NCBI GenBank assembly: GCA_944385705.1
Contig: CALWYF010000024.1
Span: 1 to 32,339, forward strand
Direction: 5' to 3'
DNA length: 32,339 bases
Source: an uncultured Oscillospiraceae bacterium
Lineage (GTDB): Bacteria; Bacillota; Clostridia; Oscillospirales; Oscillospiraceae
Part shown: positions 8,236-15,646 of the stretch, in pieces
How the letters are laid out: each line of letters opens with the position of its first letter
How positions within the stretch are numbered: the first letter of the stretch is position 1
Program-made: the position numbers and the translations under genes
The notes under the pieces: generated by a model
Told to the model about the DNA's origin: nothing
The model's database searches: none
Seen by the model: the letters and a program-made list of their open reading frames with translations, nothing else

Positions 8236-9325
8236 AAGAGAGAGCAATATCCTTAAGTGTGTGGCCATCATGCTGATGCTGTTCCACCATCTGTTTATGT
8301 ATGCAGCCGAGCCGTATTATCCTGCACTGGTGTACGGGCCGCTGCTGTCCAACCCCTGGCGGCTTGCGTCAGCGGGCCAGCTGAGCAAGCTGTGCGTTAC
8401 CCTCTTCGTGTTCGTCACCGCCTACGGTACTACAAAGAGCTATCTGAGGGACGATATGTCAAACGACGGCCGTCTGGCAGAGAAGAGCACACAGCGCCTG
8501 GTAAAACTGCTGGTGAATTTCCAGTTAGTGTATGTCATTGCCCTTGCCCTCTGCCCTTTGGGCGGAAAGAACTGGTTTACCCTTTACAGTCCCAGCAGAC
8601 TGGAGAATCTGGCTTATGCCTTTTTTGACTTCATGGGATTGAGCTACATCCTTCAGACGCCGTCTTATAATTCAGCCTGGTGGTACATGTCCTTTGCCAT
8701 AACTCTGGTGCTGCTTCTGCCCTGGCTGATAAAGCTGTGCCGAAGGACGGGAGCCTATGTGCTGCTGCCGGGCCTGCTGCTGGTGCGCTGGCTGGGCGTG
8801 GAGTTCGTGCTCTTCCGCTACCTGTTAATCACCCTGCTGGGAATAGTTTTGGCGGAGTACGGTACCGTGGAGAGAGTGAAGGACTGGTATGACAGGGCCA
8901 TGCTGCCGGTAAAGGCCGGGGTGCTGCTCCTTTGCCTGGGTGTTACGGGAGCGGTGAGCGTTCTGTGGCTGAGGGCCGGGGACAATCTGCTGGATATATA
9001 TGAGGCGCTGCTGAGCCTGCCGGTAAGTCTGCTGACTTTGCTTGTACCGGGGCGCATACCCTATGTGAACAGAGCGGCGGAGTTCGTGGGCAGACACTCC
9101 ATGAACATGTTCTTTATCCACGCCTTCATATATCAGAACTGGTTTTATGATTTCACCTATTCCCTGAAGTATCCGGCGCTCATCTATCTGTTCCTGTTTG
9201 CAAGCTCCCTGGCCGCCTCGGTGCTGATAGAGCAGCTGAAGAAGTGGCTCCGGGTGGAGGCGCTGACTAGATGGATATCCAACCGTCTTTGCCGGCTGCT
9301 GGTACGACAGGCGGAGACGGTGTAA
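8228..9325 (+). CDS. Acyltransferase-3 family integral membrane protein
   Basis: The 365-aa protein has about ten hydrophobic spans. The N-terminal motif ILKCVAIMLMLFHHLFMY has the paired histidines of the acyltransferase-3 (OafA/NolL/WecH) family. GRHSMNMFFIHAFIY near residue 290 matches the usual GxxSYxxYLxH position. Such enzymes O-acylate surface polysaccharides, peptidoglycan or small molecules; the substrate here is unknown. The start overlaps the ATPase gene by 8 bp, so translation is coupled although no functional link is obvious. It ends at a strong terminator. Confidence 0.88.
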   Translation: MTKRESNILKCVAIMLMLFHHLFMYAAEPYYPALVYGPLLSNPWRLASAGQLSKLCVTLFVFVTAYGTTKSYLRDDMSNDGRLAEKSTQRLVKLLVNFQLVYVIALALCPLGGKNWFTLYSPSRLENLAYAFFDFMGLSYILQTPSYNSAWWYMSFAITLVLLLPWLIKLCRRTGAYVLLPGLLLVRWLGVEFVLFRYLLITLLGIVLAEYGTVERVKDWYDRAMLPVKAGVLLLCLGVTGAVSVLWLRAGDNLLDIYEALLSLPVSLLTLLVPGRIPYVNRAAEFVGRHSMNMFFIHAFIYQNWFYDFTYSLKYPALIYLFLFASSLAASVLIEQLKKWLRVEALTRWISNRLCRLLVRQAETV

Positions 9326-9358
9326 GATCCCGGAGGGCATAAGGTAAAGTATAAAAGT

Positions 9359-9391
9359 GTCCAGGGCTCCCCGGTCTGGGGAGCCCTGGAC
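9359..9391. terminator. Bidirectional terminator between acyltransferase and EFR1 genes
   Basis: A perfect 14-bp inverted repeat (9359-9372 with 9378-9391) has a 5-nt loop between converging genes. The T-tract is short, but stem stability is high. Confidence 0.75.
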
Positions 9392-9410
9392 TTAATATAA
9401 TGTGAGATTG

Positions 9411-10193
9411 TCAGTCGATGTGTATGACTTTTTGGCACAGATCCTCGGCCGTAACATTCACATTGTGGTAGCGCTCCCGCTTCTCGGTGACGCCGCCCAT
9501 GCTGATGGCCTGGGTGGGGCAGTATTGCAGGCAGCTGAGGCAGCCGATACAGTTGGAGCCGAAGCTGGGCTTGCCGTCCTTGAGGGTGATGTTCCCTCTG
9601 GGACAGATCCTGACGCACTGACCGCAGGCAGTGCAGGCGTCGCTGGCCTTGAATTTGGCGGCCTTCTTGCCGGAGAGCTTGGGCATCATGGAGGCTTCAA
9701 AGGCGTTGATGGGATTGGAGCGGGGGGCCTTGTCCTTCCGCCGGACATAGTAGATGTCGTCGGCAATGATGGAGGCCAGCTTCTCGGAACGGGCCTGGGC
9801 CTTGGCGGCATCCATGGGGGGCATCATCATGTTGTGGGGGAAAAGCCAGATGCAGGAGCACTGATGGCTTATCCCGGCCCAGTAGTCCAGGGGTACGATG
9901 CTGTTGATGATGCTCAGGCCTATACCGGGATATCCGGCATAGCTGACTATGCCGAAGGTGTAGGCAGAGGGGGAGAGCTTTATCTGCCTCACATAGTCTG
10001 CCACGCCTGCGGGCATGCCCCCTGCGTAGCAGGGAAAGACGAAGCCCACCTTTTTGGCCTCTCTCACATCGGTGACGGCGGGAGCGGAGCGCATCATGAT
10101 GATGTCCGTATCCCCAAGACGCTTGGCTATGTTTCTGGAGATGTCCAGGCAGTTGCCGCTGCCTGAGTAGCAGAAAATAACGTTTTTGCTCAT
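9411..10193 (-). CDS. EFR1-family flavodoxin/ferredoxin redox protein
   Basis: The 260-aa protein has an N-terminal flavodoxin-like half (FCYSGSGNCLDISRNIA as the FMN phosphate loop, FVFPCYAGGMP as the second loop). The C-terminal half holds two [4Fe-4S] motifs, CTACGQCVRICP and CIGCLSCLQYCP. This EFR1 arrangement is common in anaerobic gut Firmicutes and presumably shuttles low-potential electrons; partners are not known. It is 48 bp downstream of the dCMP-deaminase-like gene and probably cotranscribed with it. AGGTTAGGCC precedes the ATG. Confidence 0.93.
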   Translation of the reverse strand: MSKNVIFCYSGSGNCLDISRNIAKRLGDTDIIMMRSAPAVTDVREAKKVGFVFPCYAGGMPAGVADYVRQIKLSPSAYTFGIVSYAGYPGIGLSIINSIVPLDYWAGISHQCSCIWLFPHNMMMPPMDAAKAQARSEKLASIIADDIYYVRRKDKAPRSNPINAFEASMMPKLSGKKAAKFKASDACTACGQCVRICPRGNITLKDGKPSFGSNCIGCLSCLQYCPTQAISMGGVTEKRERYHNVNVTAEDLCQKVIHID

Positions 10194-10241
10194 GGCCTAA
10201 CCTCCGTAATGATTTATAGTTTCCGGAACCGGCGTTCCGGC

Positions 10242-10724
10242 TCAGAGCTCAAAGATGGAGTCGTCGTTTTCCACCCAGTCGCTGACGGGGATGGTGCGGT
10301 ATTCGGTGGGGCTGATGCGTATGACCACCCGGTCGATACCGGCGTTGATGATCTGGCGCTTGCACATGGAGCAGCTCATGGCGTCGGACAGAAGCTCGTT
10401 GGTGCGGGCGTCCCGTCCCACCAGGTAGAGGGTGGCGCCTATCATATCCCGGCGGGAGGCGGAGATGATGGCGTTGGCCTCGGCGTGGACGGAGCGGCAG
10501 AGCTCGTAGCGCTCACCGGAGGGGATCTTCAGGCTTTCCCTGGTACAGTGGCCCAGGTCGGAGCAGTTGCGGCGGCCTCTGGGGGCGCCGTTGTAGCCGG
10601 TGGAGATTATCTCATCGTTGCGCACGATGATGGCGCCGTACTTCCTGCGCAGGCAGGTGGAGCGCTCAAGCACCGAGTCTGCTATATCCAAGTAGTAATT
10701 TTGCTTGCTGGTTCTGCTGTCCAT
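10242..10724 (-). CDS. dCMP deaminase-family zinc enzyme (ComEB-like)
   Basis: The 160-aa protein has the cytidine/deoxycytidylate deaminase fold. The zinc-binding histidine and catalytic glutamate are in SVHAEANAI (about residue 80), and the two zinc cysteines are in MSCSMCKRQII. The usual P-C-x-x-C begins with S instead of P. GYNGAPRGRRNCS binds the nucleotide. dCMP deaminase makes dUMP for thymidylate synthesis; related proteins act on other nucleotides, so the substrate is probable rather than certain. The start has CCGGAGG upstream, and a good promoter lies at 10754-10783. Confidence 0.88.
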   Translation of the reverse strand: MDSRTSKQNYYLDIADSVLERSTCLRRKYGAIIVRNDEIISTGYNGAPRGRRNCSDLGHCTRESLKIPSGERYELCRSVHAEANAIISASRRDMIGATLYLVGRDARTNELLSDAMSCSMCKRQIINAGIDRVVIRISPTEYRTIPVSDWVENDDSIFEL

Positions 10725-10753
10725 TTCTTTACCTCCGGATTATACATGTAACA

Positions 10754-10783
10754 ATTATACCTCAGCCTTTCCGCCCCAGTCAA
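10754..10783 (-). promoter_or_regulatory. Promoter of the dCMP deaminase-EFR1 operon
   Basis: On the minus strand TTGACT (10778-10783), an 18-bp spacer and a perfect TATAAT (10754-10759). The deaminase ATG is at 10724. Confidence 0.75.
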
Positions 10784-10835
10784 GGCAAAGGGAAAAACAT
10801 AGATGAATTTATATGTAGCTTTTTAAAGGGGGATA

Positions 10836-10844
10836 TGGTATATT
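10836..10844 (+). promoter_or_regulatory. Extended -10 promoter of queH, apparently leaderless
   Basis: TGG-TATATT (10836-10844) is an extended -10 element with no recognisable -35. Seven bases downstream is A of the queH ATG (10851). No SD lies in the 15 nt before the ATG; the nearest purine run is 10826-10833. Confidence 0.5.
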
Positions 10845-10850
10845 ACAGAC

Positions 10851-11504
10851 ATGAACAGGAATTATCAGAAGGAATTGGACAGAGTTATACAGAAGCTGGG
10901 GAAGAAACGGCCCCGGCTCCTGCTTCACGGATGCTGCGCACCCTGCTCCAGCTCGGTGCTGGAATATCTGACGGAATATTTTGACGTTACGCTGCTGTGG
11001 TATAACCCCAACATTTATCCTCAGGAGGAGTTTGACCGGCGCTTCAAGGCTTTGGTGAAACTTATAGAGGACATGGGCCTGGCGGACAGGGTGAATATAC
11101 TGGCCGAGCCCTGGAAGAGTCAGGACTATTACCGCAGCATCCAGGGCCTGGAGCAGGAGCCGGAGGGTGGCAAGCGCTGTACCGAGTGCTTTCGCCTGCG
11201 CCTGAGAGAGACGGCCAGGCTGGCCAAGCACTACGGCTATGACTATTTCTGCTCCACCCTCACTCTCTCCCGGCATAAGGATGCAGTGCGGATAAACGCT
11301 CTGGGGGAGGAGCTGGGGAGAATGACCGGCGTTGCCTGGCTGCCCTCGGACTTTAAAAAACGGGACAGAGAGAACCGCTCCCTGGAGCTGTGTGAGATGT
11401 ACGGGGTCTACCGCCAGCTTTACTGCGGCTGTGAGTATTCCCTGCACCGCCGTCAGGAGGTGGCGGAGGAGCGGGCCGCAGAGGCTGAGAAGGCGGGTGA
11501 ATGA
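10851..11504 (+). CDS. queH: Epoxyqueuosine reductase QueH
   Basis: The 217-aa protein belongs to the QueH (DUF208) family, which reduces epoxyqueuosine to queuosine in tRNA using iron-sulfur chemistry; it replaces the cobalamin-dependent QueG in many anaerobes. Diagnostic motifs are LLLHGCCAPCSSSVLEYL (adjacent cysteines), RCTECFRLRL, FCSTLTLSRHKD and LYCGCEYSL. These supply the cysteines for the cluster and redox disulfide. The start is ATG 10851; no SD is visible and the -10 box places transcription start at the ATG itself. It stands alone, 71 bp ahead of galU. Confidence 0.95.
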   Translation: MNRNYQKELDRVIQKLGKKRPRLLLHGCCAPCSSSVLEYLTEYFDVTLLWYNPNIYPQEEFDRRFKALVKLIEDMGLADRVNILAEPWKSQDYYRSIQGLEQEPEGGKRCTECFRLRLRETARLAKHYGYDYFCSTLTLSRHKDAVRINALGEELGRMTGVAWLPSDFKKRDRENRSLELCEMYGVYRQLYCGCEYSLHRRQEVAEERAAEAEKAGE

Positions 11505-11575
11505 AGCTGTCGCCCGGGAGTCTTCCCGGACCTGAAATAAAGCTTACCTGCAAGACAAACAAGGAGGTACTAGCC

Positions 11576-12454
11576 GTGAAAGTGAGAAAAGCCATAATCC
11601 CCGCCGCAGGCCTGGGGACCAGACTGCTGCCCAACACCAAGAGCATCCCCAAGGAGATGCTGCCCCTGGTGGACAAGCCTGTGCTCCAATACATTGTGGA
11701 GGAAGCGGTATCCGCCGGAGTGGAGGAGATACTCATAATCACCAACCGGGGCAAGTCCCCCATAGAGGACTACTTCGACTATGCCCCGGACCTGGAGAGC
11801 CGCCTTATAGCCGACGGCAAGGATAAGGAAGCAAAAGTGATCCGGGAAGTGGCGGATATGGCGGACGTGTACTTTGTACGCCAGAAGGAGACCAAGGGCC
11901 TGGGCCACGCGGTGTGGCGGGCCAAGAGCTTTGTGGGCAAGGAGCCCTTTGCCGTGCTCCTGGGAGACGATATCATGCTCAGCGAAACCCCGGTGCTCAA
12001 GCAGCTGGTGGATGCGGCGGAGAAATATAATTGCAGCGCCATAGCCGTCCGGGAGTTCCCGGGAGAGGAGATCTGCAAGTATTCCTCTGTAAAGCTGGTG
12101 GAGCAGCTGACGGAGCGGGTCTACAGAATAGGGGACATGAACGAGAAGCCCACCCTGGCCGAGAAGCTCTCCAATTACGCCATTATGGGCCGCTATGTGC
12201 TCACCCCCGCCATCTTTGATATCCTGGAGCATACCGCTCCCGGCCGGAACAATGAGATCCAGCTCACCGACGGCATGCGTCAGCTGTGCCATGTGGAGTC
12301 CATGTGCGCCGTGGACTTTGAGGGCAAGCGCTACGACACCGGCAATCTGAAAGGCTACCTGGAATCCATCATCGATTTTGCCCTGAAAAACCAGGAGGCC
12401 GGGGACTGGCTGCGCCAGTTCATCATAGACAAGGCGGAACAGCTTAAGGGCTGA
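11576..12454 (+). CDS. galU: UTP-glucose-1-phosphate uridylyltransferase
   Basis: The 292-aa enzyme makes UDP-glucose from UTP and glucose-1-phosphate for glycolipid and polysaccharide synthesis. The nucleotide-binding motif KAIIPAAGLGTRLLPNTKS, then PKEMLPLVDKPVLQYIVEEA and YDTGNLKGYLESIIDFAL near the C-terminus identify it. A GTG start at 11576 is chosen because AAGGAGGT lies 7 nt upstream and the protein then begins just before the conserved strand. An upstream in-frame ATG at 11501 would add 25 non-conserved residues. Reading continues from the queH direction with no clear terminator between them. Confidence 0.96.
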   Translation: MKVRKAIIPAAGLGTRLLPNTKSIPKEMLPLVDKPVLQYIVEEAVSAGVEEILIITNRGKSPIEDYFDYAPDLESRLIADGKDKEAKVIREVADMADVYFVRQKETKGLGHAVWRAKSFVGKEPFAVLLGDDIMLSETPVLKQLVDAAEKYNCSAIAVREFPGEEICKYSSVKLVEQLTERVYRIGDMNEKPTLAEKLSNYAIMGRYVLTPAIFDILEHTAPGRNNEIQLTDGMRQLCHVESMCAVDFEGKRYDTGNLKGYLESIIDFALKNQEAGDWLRQFIIDKAEQLKG

Positions 12455-12471
12455 AAGTCCCCAGGCAGCCG

Positions 12472-12500
12472 TTGACAAAAAAGCATAAAAGTGCTACTAT
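12472..12500 (+). promoter_or_regulatory. Promoter of the TPP riboswitch-thiT transcript
   Basis: A perfect TTGACA (12472-12477), 17-bp spacer and TACTAT (12495-12500). Transcription would begin near 12507, just before the riboswitch. Confidence 0.8.
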
Positions 12501-12515
12501 TTATTCACAATCCAA

Positions 12516-12612
12516 AAGGGGTGCTGGGTAGGCCCGGCTGAGACGAGATAAACATAAATCTCGAGACCCGTGAACCTGATCCGGATAATGCCGGCGTAGG
12601 AAACAGAGAGTG
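12516..12612 (+). promoter_or_regulatory. TPP (THI-box) riboswitch
   Basis: The aptamer shows the conserved blocks of the thiamine pyrophosphate riboswitch in order: GGGGTGC (from 12518), GGCTGAGA (12536-12543), a variable P3 hairpin (CGAGAT with ATCTCG), ACCCGTGAACCTGATC (12566-12581), and GATAATGCCGGCGTAGG. Binding of TPP should favour the terminator at 12621-12654. TGAACCTG within the aptamer (12571-12578) is perfectly complementary to CAGGTTCA in the terminator's left arm (12624-12631), a likely antiterminator pairing when TPP is absent. Confidence 0.96.
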
Positions 12613-12620
12613 AAGCTTTG

Positions 12621-12654
12621 CCGCAGGTTCATAAAATGAACCTGCGGTTTTTTC
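12621..12654 (+). terminator. Riboswitch-controlled transcription terminator
   Basis: A perfect 12-bp stem (12621-12632 with 12636-12647), a 3-nt loop and a T-tract (12648-12653). It lies between the TPP aptamer and thiT and acts as the expression platform. Confidence 0.9.
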
Positions 12655-12692
12655 TTTCTGCTTCCCAATTATTTCGATTGGAGGAAAAGAAA

Positions 12693-13259
12693 ATGAAAAC
12701 CAATTCCCGCATGAAACTCCGTGCCCTCACCGAGGGCGCAATCATGGTGGCCTTGGCCCAGATCCTGGGTTACATCAAGCTCTATGAGCTGCCCAACGGC
12801 GGTTCCGTGTGCCTGTCCATGCTGCCCATCTTCATCTACTGCGCCCGCTGGGGCTTCGGCAAGGGCCTGCTTGCCAGCTTTGCCTTCAGCCTTCTGCAGC
12901 TGCTGCTGGACGGGGCCTATGCCTGGGGCTGGCAGTCCATGCTGGGCGACTATATAGTGGCCTTTACCGTGCTGGGTCTGGCGGGCCTGTTCTACAAGAA
13001 TAAGAACGGCTTCTTCATCGGCACCGTGGTGGGCTGCGTGGCCCGCTTCCTGGTGGCCTGGTATGTGGGCGCCGTGGTCTGGGGCGAGACTATGCCGGAC
13101 AGCTTTTTCGGCATGACCATGACCAGCCCCTGGTTCTATTCCGCCCTGTATAACGGCAGCTACATGGTGCTGGATCTGCTGCTGTGCCTGGTGGTGGGCG
13201 CCCTGCTGTGGAAGCCCCTGGGCAAGTACTTCCGTGGCGAGGACCTGAAGCAGGCCTGA
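12693..13259 (+). CDS. thiT: ThiT, thiamine-binding S component of an ECF transporter
   Basis: The 188-aa membrane protein has about six spans. It contains LRALTEGAIMVALAQILGYI in span 1 and LSMLPIFIYCARWGFGKGL in the second segment. The ThiT signature LDGAYAWGWQSMLGDYIVAF contributes aromatic residues to the thiamine pocket. It binds thiamine and works with the shared ECF ATPase and EcfT subunits encoded elsewhere. ATG 12693 has GGAGGA 7 nt upstream; an earlier in-frame TTG at 12618 lies before and inside the terminator and is rejected. The TPP riboswitch upstream confirms the substrate. Confidence 0.96.
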   Translation: MKTNSRMKLRALTEGAIMVALAQILGYIKLYELPNGGSVCLSMLPIFIYCARWGFGKGLLASFAFSLLQLLLDGAYAWGWQSMLGDYIVAFTVLGLAGLFYKNKNGFFIGTVVGCVARFLVAWYVGAVVWGETMPDSFFGMTMTSPWFYSALYNGSYMVLDLLLCLVVGALLWKPLGKYFRGEDLKQA

Positions 13260-13296
13260 GAGCCGCCTGAACTCAGGCATCCAAGGAAAGTTTTTG

Positions 13297-13326
13297 TTGA
13301 CAAGATGTAATAAATTAGTATATAAT
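13297..13326 (+). promoter_or_regulatory. Promoter of the rpmH-rnpA operon
   Basis: Perfect TTGACA (13297-13302) and perfect TATAAT (13321-13326) with 18 bp spacing. This is the strongest promoter match in the window, as expected for a ribosomal protein operon. Confidence 0.88.
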
Positions 13327-13359
13327 GACCACTCGACGGCATGTGCTGTCGGGTGGTCA
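13326..13359 (+). other. Stem-loop in the rpmH leader
   Basis: 13326-13341 pairs with 13344-13359 over 16 positions, including two G-U pairs. The hairpin starts right at the -10/+1 region and leaves about 80 nt before rpmH. Only a short TTT follows, so it is more likely a 5'-end stability or attenuation element than a full terminator. Confidence 0.5.
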
Positions 13360-13441
13360 TTTGACCTTGAAAATGTCAACTACTTCGGCCCGGCTCCGGC
13401 CCCGCCGATGTTGAGTATCAACCTGAAAGGAGTGCACAGAA

Positions 13442-13576
13442 ATGCTTCGTACCTACCAGCCCAAGAAGCTCCAGCGCAAGAAAGAGCACGGCTTCCGCAA
13501 GAGAATGAAGACCGCCAACGGCCGCAAGGTTTTGGCACGCCGCAGAGCCAAGGGCAGAGCAAAGCTCAGCTACTGA
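13442..13576 (+). CDS. rpmH: Ribosomal protein bL34
   Basis: The 44-aa, highly basic protein begins [18 protein letters not shown] and continues [20 protein letters not shown], the universal L34 pattern. It is a structural protein of the large ribosomal subunit. AAAGGAG precedes ATG 13442. rpmH followed by rnpA, yidD, yidC and jag is the conserved near-origin block of Firmicutes. dnaA, which usually lies on the other side, is not in this window; thiT occupies that position. Confidence 0.97.
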   Translation: MLRTYQPKKLQRKKEHGFRKRMKTANGRKVLARRRAKGRAKLSY

Positions 13577-13612
13577 TCTCCGCCGGTGAGCAGGTTTAAG
13601 GAAAATATTTTT

Positions 13613-13634
13613 AGGGCGGAGAGATCCGCCCTTT
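13613..13634 (+). terminator. Weak hairpin between rpmH and rnpA
   Basis: AGGGCGGA (13613-13620) pairs with TCCGCCCT (13625-13632) around a GAGA loop, followed by only TT after the final stem T. It could partly terminate transcription, lowering rnpA relative to rpmH, or mark RNA processing. Confidence 0.45.
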
Positions 13635-13673
13635 AGGTGTTTCCGGTAATTTATACGGCGAGGAGAGAGACCG

Positions 13674-14018
13674 GTGGATATACGGTGTACTTTAAAAAAG
13701 AACAGCGATTTCCGCCGCCTGTACTCCAAGGGCAAAAGCGCGGTGAATCCCTACGTGGTGGTGTATTGCCGCCGCAACAGGGAGAAGCATAACCGGCTGG
13801 GATATACGGTGTCCACAAAGCTGGGCCATGCCGTAGTGCGCAACCGGGTGCGCCGCCGCCTGAGAGAGATATACCGGCTCAACGCTCCACAGCTGAAATC
13901 CGGCTATGACATCGTCATTGTGGCCAGGATGCGCTGTGTGGGAGCGGAGTATAAGAAAATGGAGGCCGCCGTGCTGGAGGCCTTTAAAAAGCTGGAGCTT
14001 TTGGAGGAACATCCGTGA
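13674..14018 (+). CDS. rnpA: Ribonuclease P protein component
   Basis: The 114-aa basic protein assists the RNase P RNA in removing 5' leaders from pre-tRNAs. Signatures are [35 protein letters not shown] and the RNR core [14 protein letters not shown]. The start is GTG 13674, preceded by AGGAGAGAG; no ATG lies nearby. Its TGA overlaps the GTG of yidD (GTGA at 14015-14018), so the two are translationally coupled. Confidence 0.96.
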   Translation: MDIRCTLKKNSDFRRLYSKGKSAVNPYVVVYCRRNREKHNRLGYTVSTKLGHAVVRNRVRRRLREIYRLNAPQLKSGYDIVIVARMRCVGAEYKKMEAAVLEAFKKLELLEEHP

Positions 14019-14233
14019 AGAAGCTGCTGCTCTGGCTCATTCGCTTTTACCGGCGGAATATCTCCCCCCTGCGCCCGCCCTGCTGCCGCTTTACGCCCAC
14101 CTGCTCTCAGTATGCTCTGGAGGCCATAGAGAAGTACGGCGCCCTGAAGGGAGGCTGGCTGGCCTTTAGACGCATATGCTGCTGTCACCCCTTTTACCGG
14201 GGGAAGCGCGGCTTCTATGACCCCGTCCCCTGA
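14015..14233 (+). CDS. yidD: Membrane protein insertion efficiency factor YidD
   Basis: The 72-aa protein has an N-terminal amphipathic helix ([16 protein letters not shown]), then the family core [19 protein letters not shown] and [13 protein letters not shown]. YidD helps YidC insert inner-membrane proteins. The GTG start at 14015 overlaps the rnpA stop, which is the usual arrangement. The extra cysteines (PPCC and CCC) are typical of Firmicute members. Confidence 0.96.
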   Translation: MKKLLLWLIRFYRRNISPLRPPCCRFTPTCSQYALEAIEKYGALKGGWLAFRRICCCHPFYRGKRGFYDPVP

Positions 14234-14256
14234 GGGGGGACAAGCCTCATTTTTTT
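14231..14256 (+). terminator. Possible weak terminator between yidD and yidC
   Basis: TGAGG (14231-14235) can pair with CCTCA (14245-14249), followed by seven Ts. The stem is only 5 bp and overlaps the yidD stop, so any termination would be partial. Confidence 0.3.
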
Positions 14257-14276
14257 AATTGTACAAGGAGTTACCA

Positions 14277-15626
14277 ATGGGCGAACTTATTTGCAAGATC
14301 TTTTCCTGGCCGCTGATAAAGTTCTATGAATTTACCGGCAACTACGGCGTGTCCATCATCCTCTTTGCCTTCATGGTCAACCTGATAATGACTCCCTTCA
14401 TGGCCAAGAGCAAGAAGAGCATGATGCGCTCTACCCGCCTCACTCCAAAAATTCAGGAGCTGCAGCGCCGCCATGAGGGCAACCCCCAGAAACTGAACCA
14501 GGAGATGCAGAAGCTGTACAGGGAAGAGGGGGTCAACCCCATGTCCGGCTGCCTCTGGTCTCTCATTCCCTTCCCCATACTGATAGCGCTCTACAGCGTT
14601 ATCCGCCAGCCCCTGACCCGCATGATGTTCGTGGGCCAGGAAGTGGTCACCACTCTCCAGGACTACTTTGTGTCTCAGGGCTGGTATACCGTTCCCGCCA
14701 AGACCGACGCATATTTTGAGATAAAGCTGGCGGACATTGCCCACCAGCACTGGGACGAGATCCAGACCGCCCTGGCCGGCAAGCTGGACGGCCTGATGAA
14801 TATCGACTTCAGCTTCCTGGGCCTGAACATGGGCCAGCAGCCGGAGTGGAATTTCTTCATGCACACAGACTGGAGCGACAGCTCCGTGTGGCTGCCCGCC
14901 CTGGGCCTGTTCCTCATCCCCTTCGTCTCCGCTTTCCTGTCCTGGGGTTCCATGAAGATAAGTAATCTCACCAATCCCCAGCAGAACAATCCCCAGACTC
15001 AGGCTTCCATGAAGAGCATGACCATCATGATGCCTCTCATGAGCGTCTGGATCTGCTTTATCATGCCTGCCGCCATGGGTATCTACTGGATTGCCAACTC
15101 CGTTTTTGGTATAATCAGAGATTTCTTCCTCACCAAGATATTCAAGAAGCAGCTGGATAAGGAAGACGCCGTCCGTGCCGCCCAGCGCAGCGAGCGGGAG
15201 AAGGAGCTGGAGGCCAAGCGCCTGGAGACCGAGCGCCTGAAGGCCGAGGGAAAGACCGAGAAAAATGCCAACACCAGCAAGAAGAAGATCCAGGCCAATG
15301 AGAAGCAGAAGGCCGACGAGCGCAAAGCCGCCCTGGAGCGGGCTGAGCGTGCCGCCCGCCGGGAGCGCCTGGGTATAAAGGAGTATGAGAAGCCCGCCTC
15401 TCAGGTGGGTGACCGCCGCTATGCCAGAGGCCGCGCCTATGTGCCCGACCGCTTCACCAACCCGGAGATGGCCGAGGAGGCCACCGCCCTGGCCGCTGCC
15501 GAAAGTGAGGACGCACCCTCCATCGACGAGAGCGTGGAGAGCGAAGTGCTGGACTCCGCTCTGGAGACCGAAGGCCAGGAGACTTCCCTTGATGAGGAAG
15601 ATACCCGGAAGGAAAATCTTGACTGA
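14277..15626 (+). CDS. yidC: Membrane protein insertase YidC/OxaA
   Basis: The 449-aa protein inserts and folds membrane proteins. Spans are at about residues 20-40, 88-108, 205-225 and 260-285. Typical YidC segments are FAFMVNLIMTPFMAKSKKS with the cytoplasmic helical hairpin after it (MQKLYREEGVNPMSGC), and MPLMSVWICFIMPAAMGIYW. An unusually long cytoplasmic tail follows: a charged Glu/Lys/Arg coiled region (about 300-365), then an acidic end. Basic tails in YidC bind ribosomes; here the end is acidic. ATG 14277 has AAGGAG 6 nt upstream; an in-frame TTG 18 nt earlier is rejected. Confidence 0.95.
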   Translation: MGELICKIFSWPLIKFYEFTGNYGVSIILFAFMVNLIMTPFMAKSKKSMMRSTRLTPKIQELQRRHEGNPQKLNQEMQKLYREEGVNPMSGCLWSLIPFPILIALYSVIRQPLTRMMFVGQEVVTTLQDYFVSQGWYTVPAKTDAYFEIKLADIAHQHWDEIQTALAGKLDGLMNIDFSFLGLNMGQQPEWNFFMHTDWSDSSVWLPALGLFLIPFVSAFLSWGSMKISNLTNPQQNNPQTQASMKSMTIMMPLMSVWICFIMPAAMGIYWIANSVFGIIRDFFLTKIFKKQLDKEDAVRAAQRSEREKELEAKRLETERLKAEGKTEKNANTSKKKIQANEKQKADERKAALERAERAARRERLGIKEYEKPASQVGDRRYARGRAYVPDRFTNPEMAEEATALAAAESEDAPSIDESVESEVLDSALETEGQETSLDEEDTRKENLD

Positions 15627-15646
15627 TAATTGGAGATTTTGAAATT

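Noticed and set aside
13254-13278. GCCTGAG/CTCAGGC hairpin as a thiT terminator
   Set aside because: The stem is 7 bp, overlaps the thiT stop codon, and has no adjacent T-tract.
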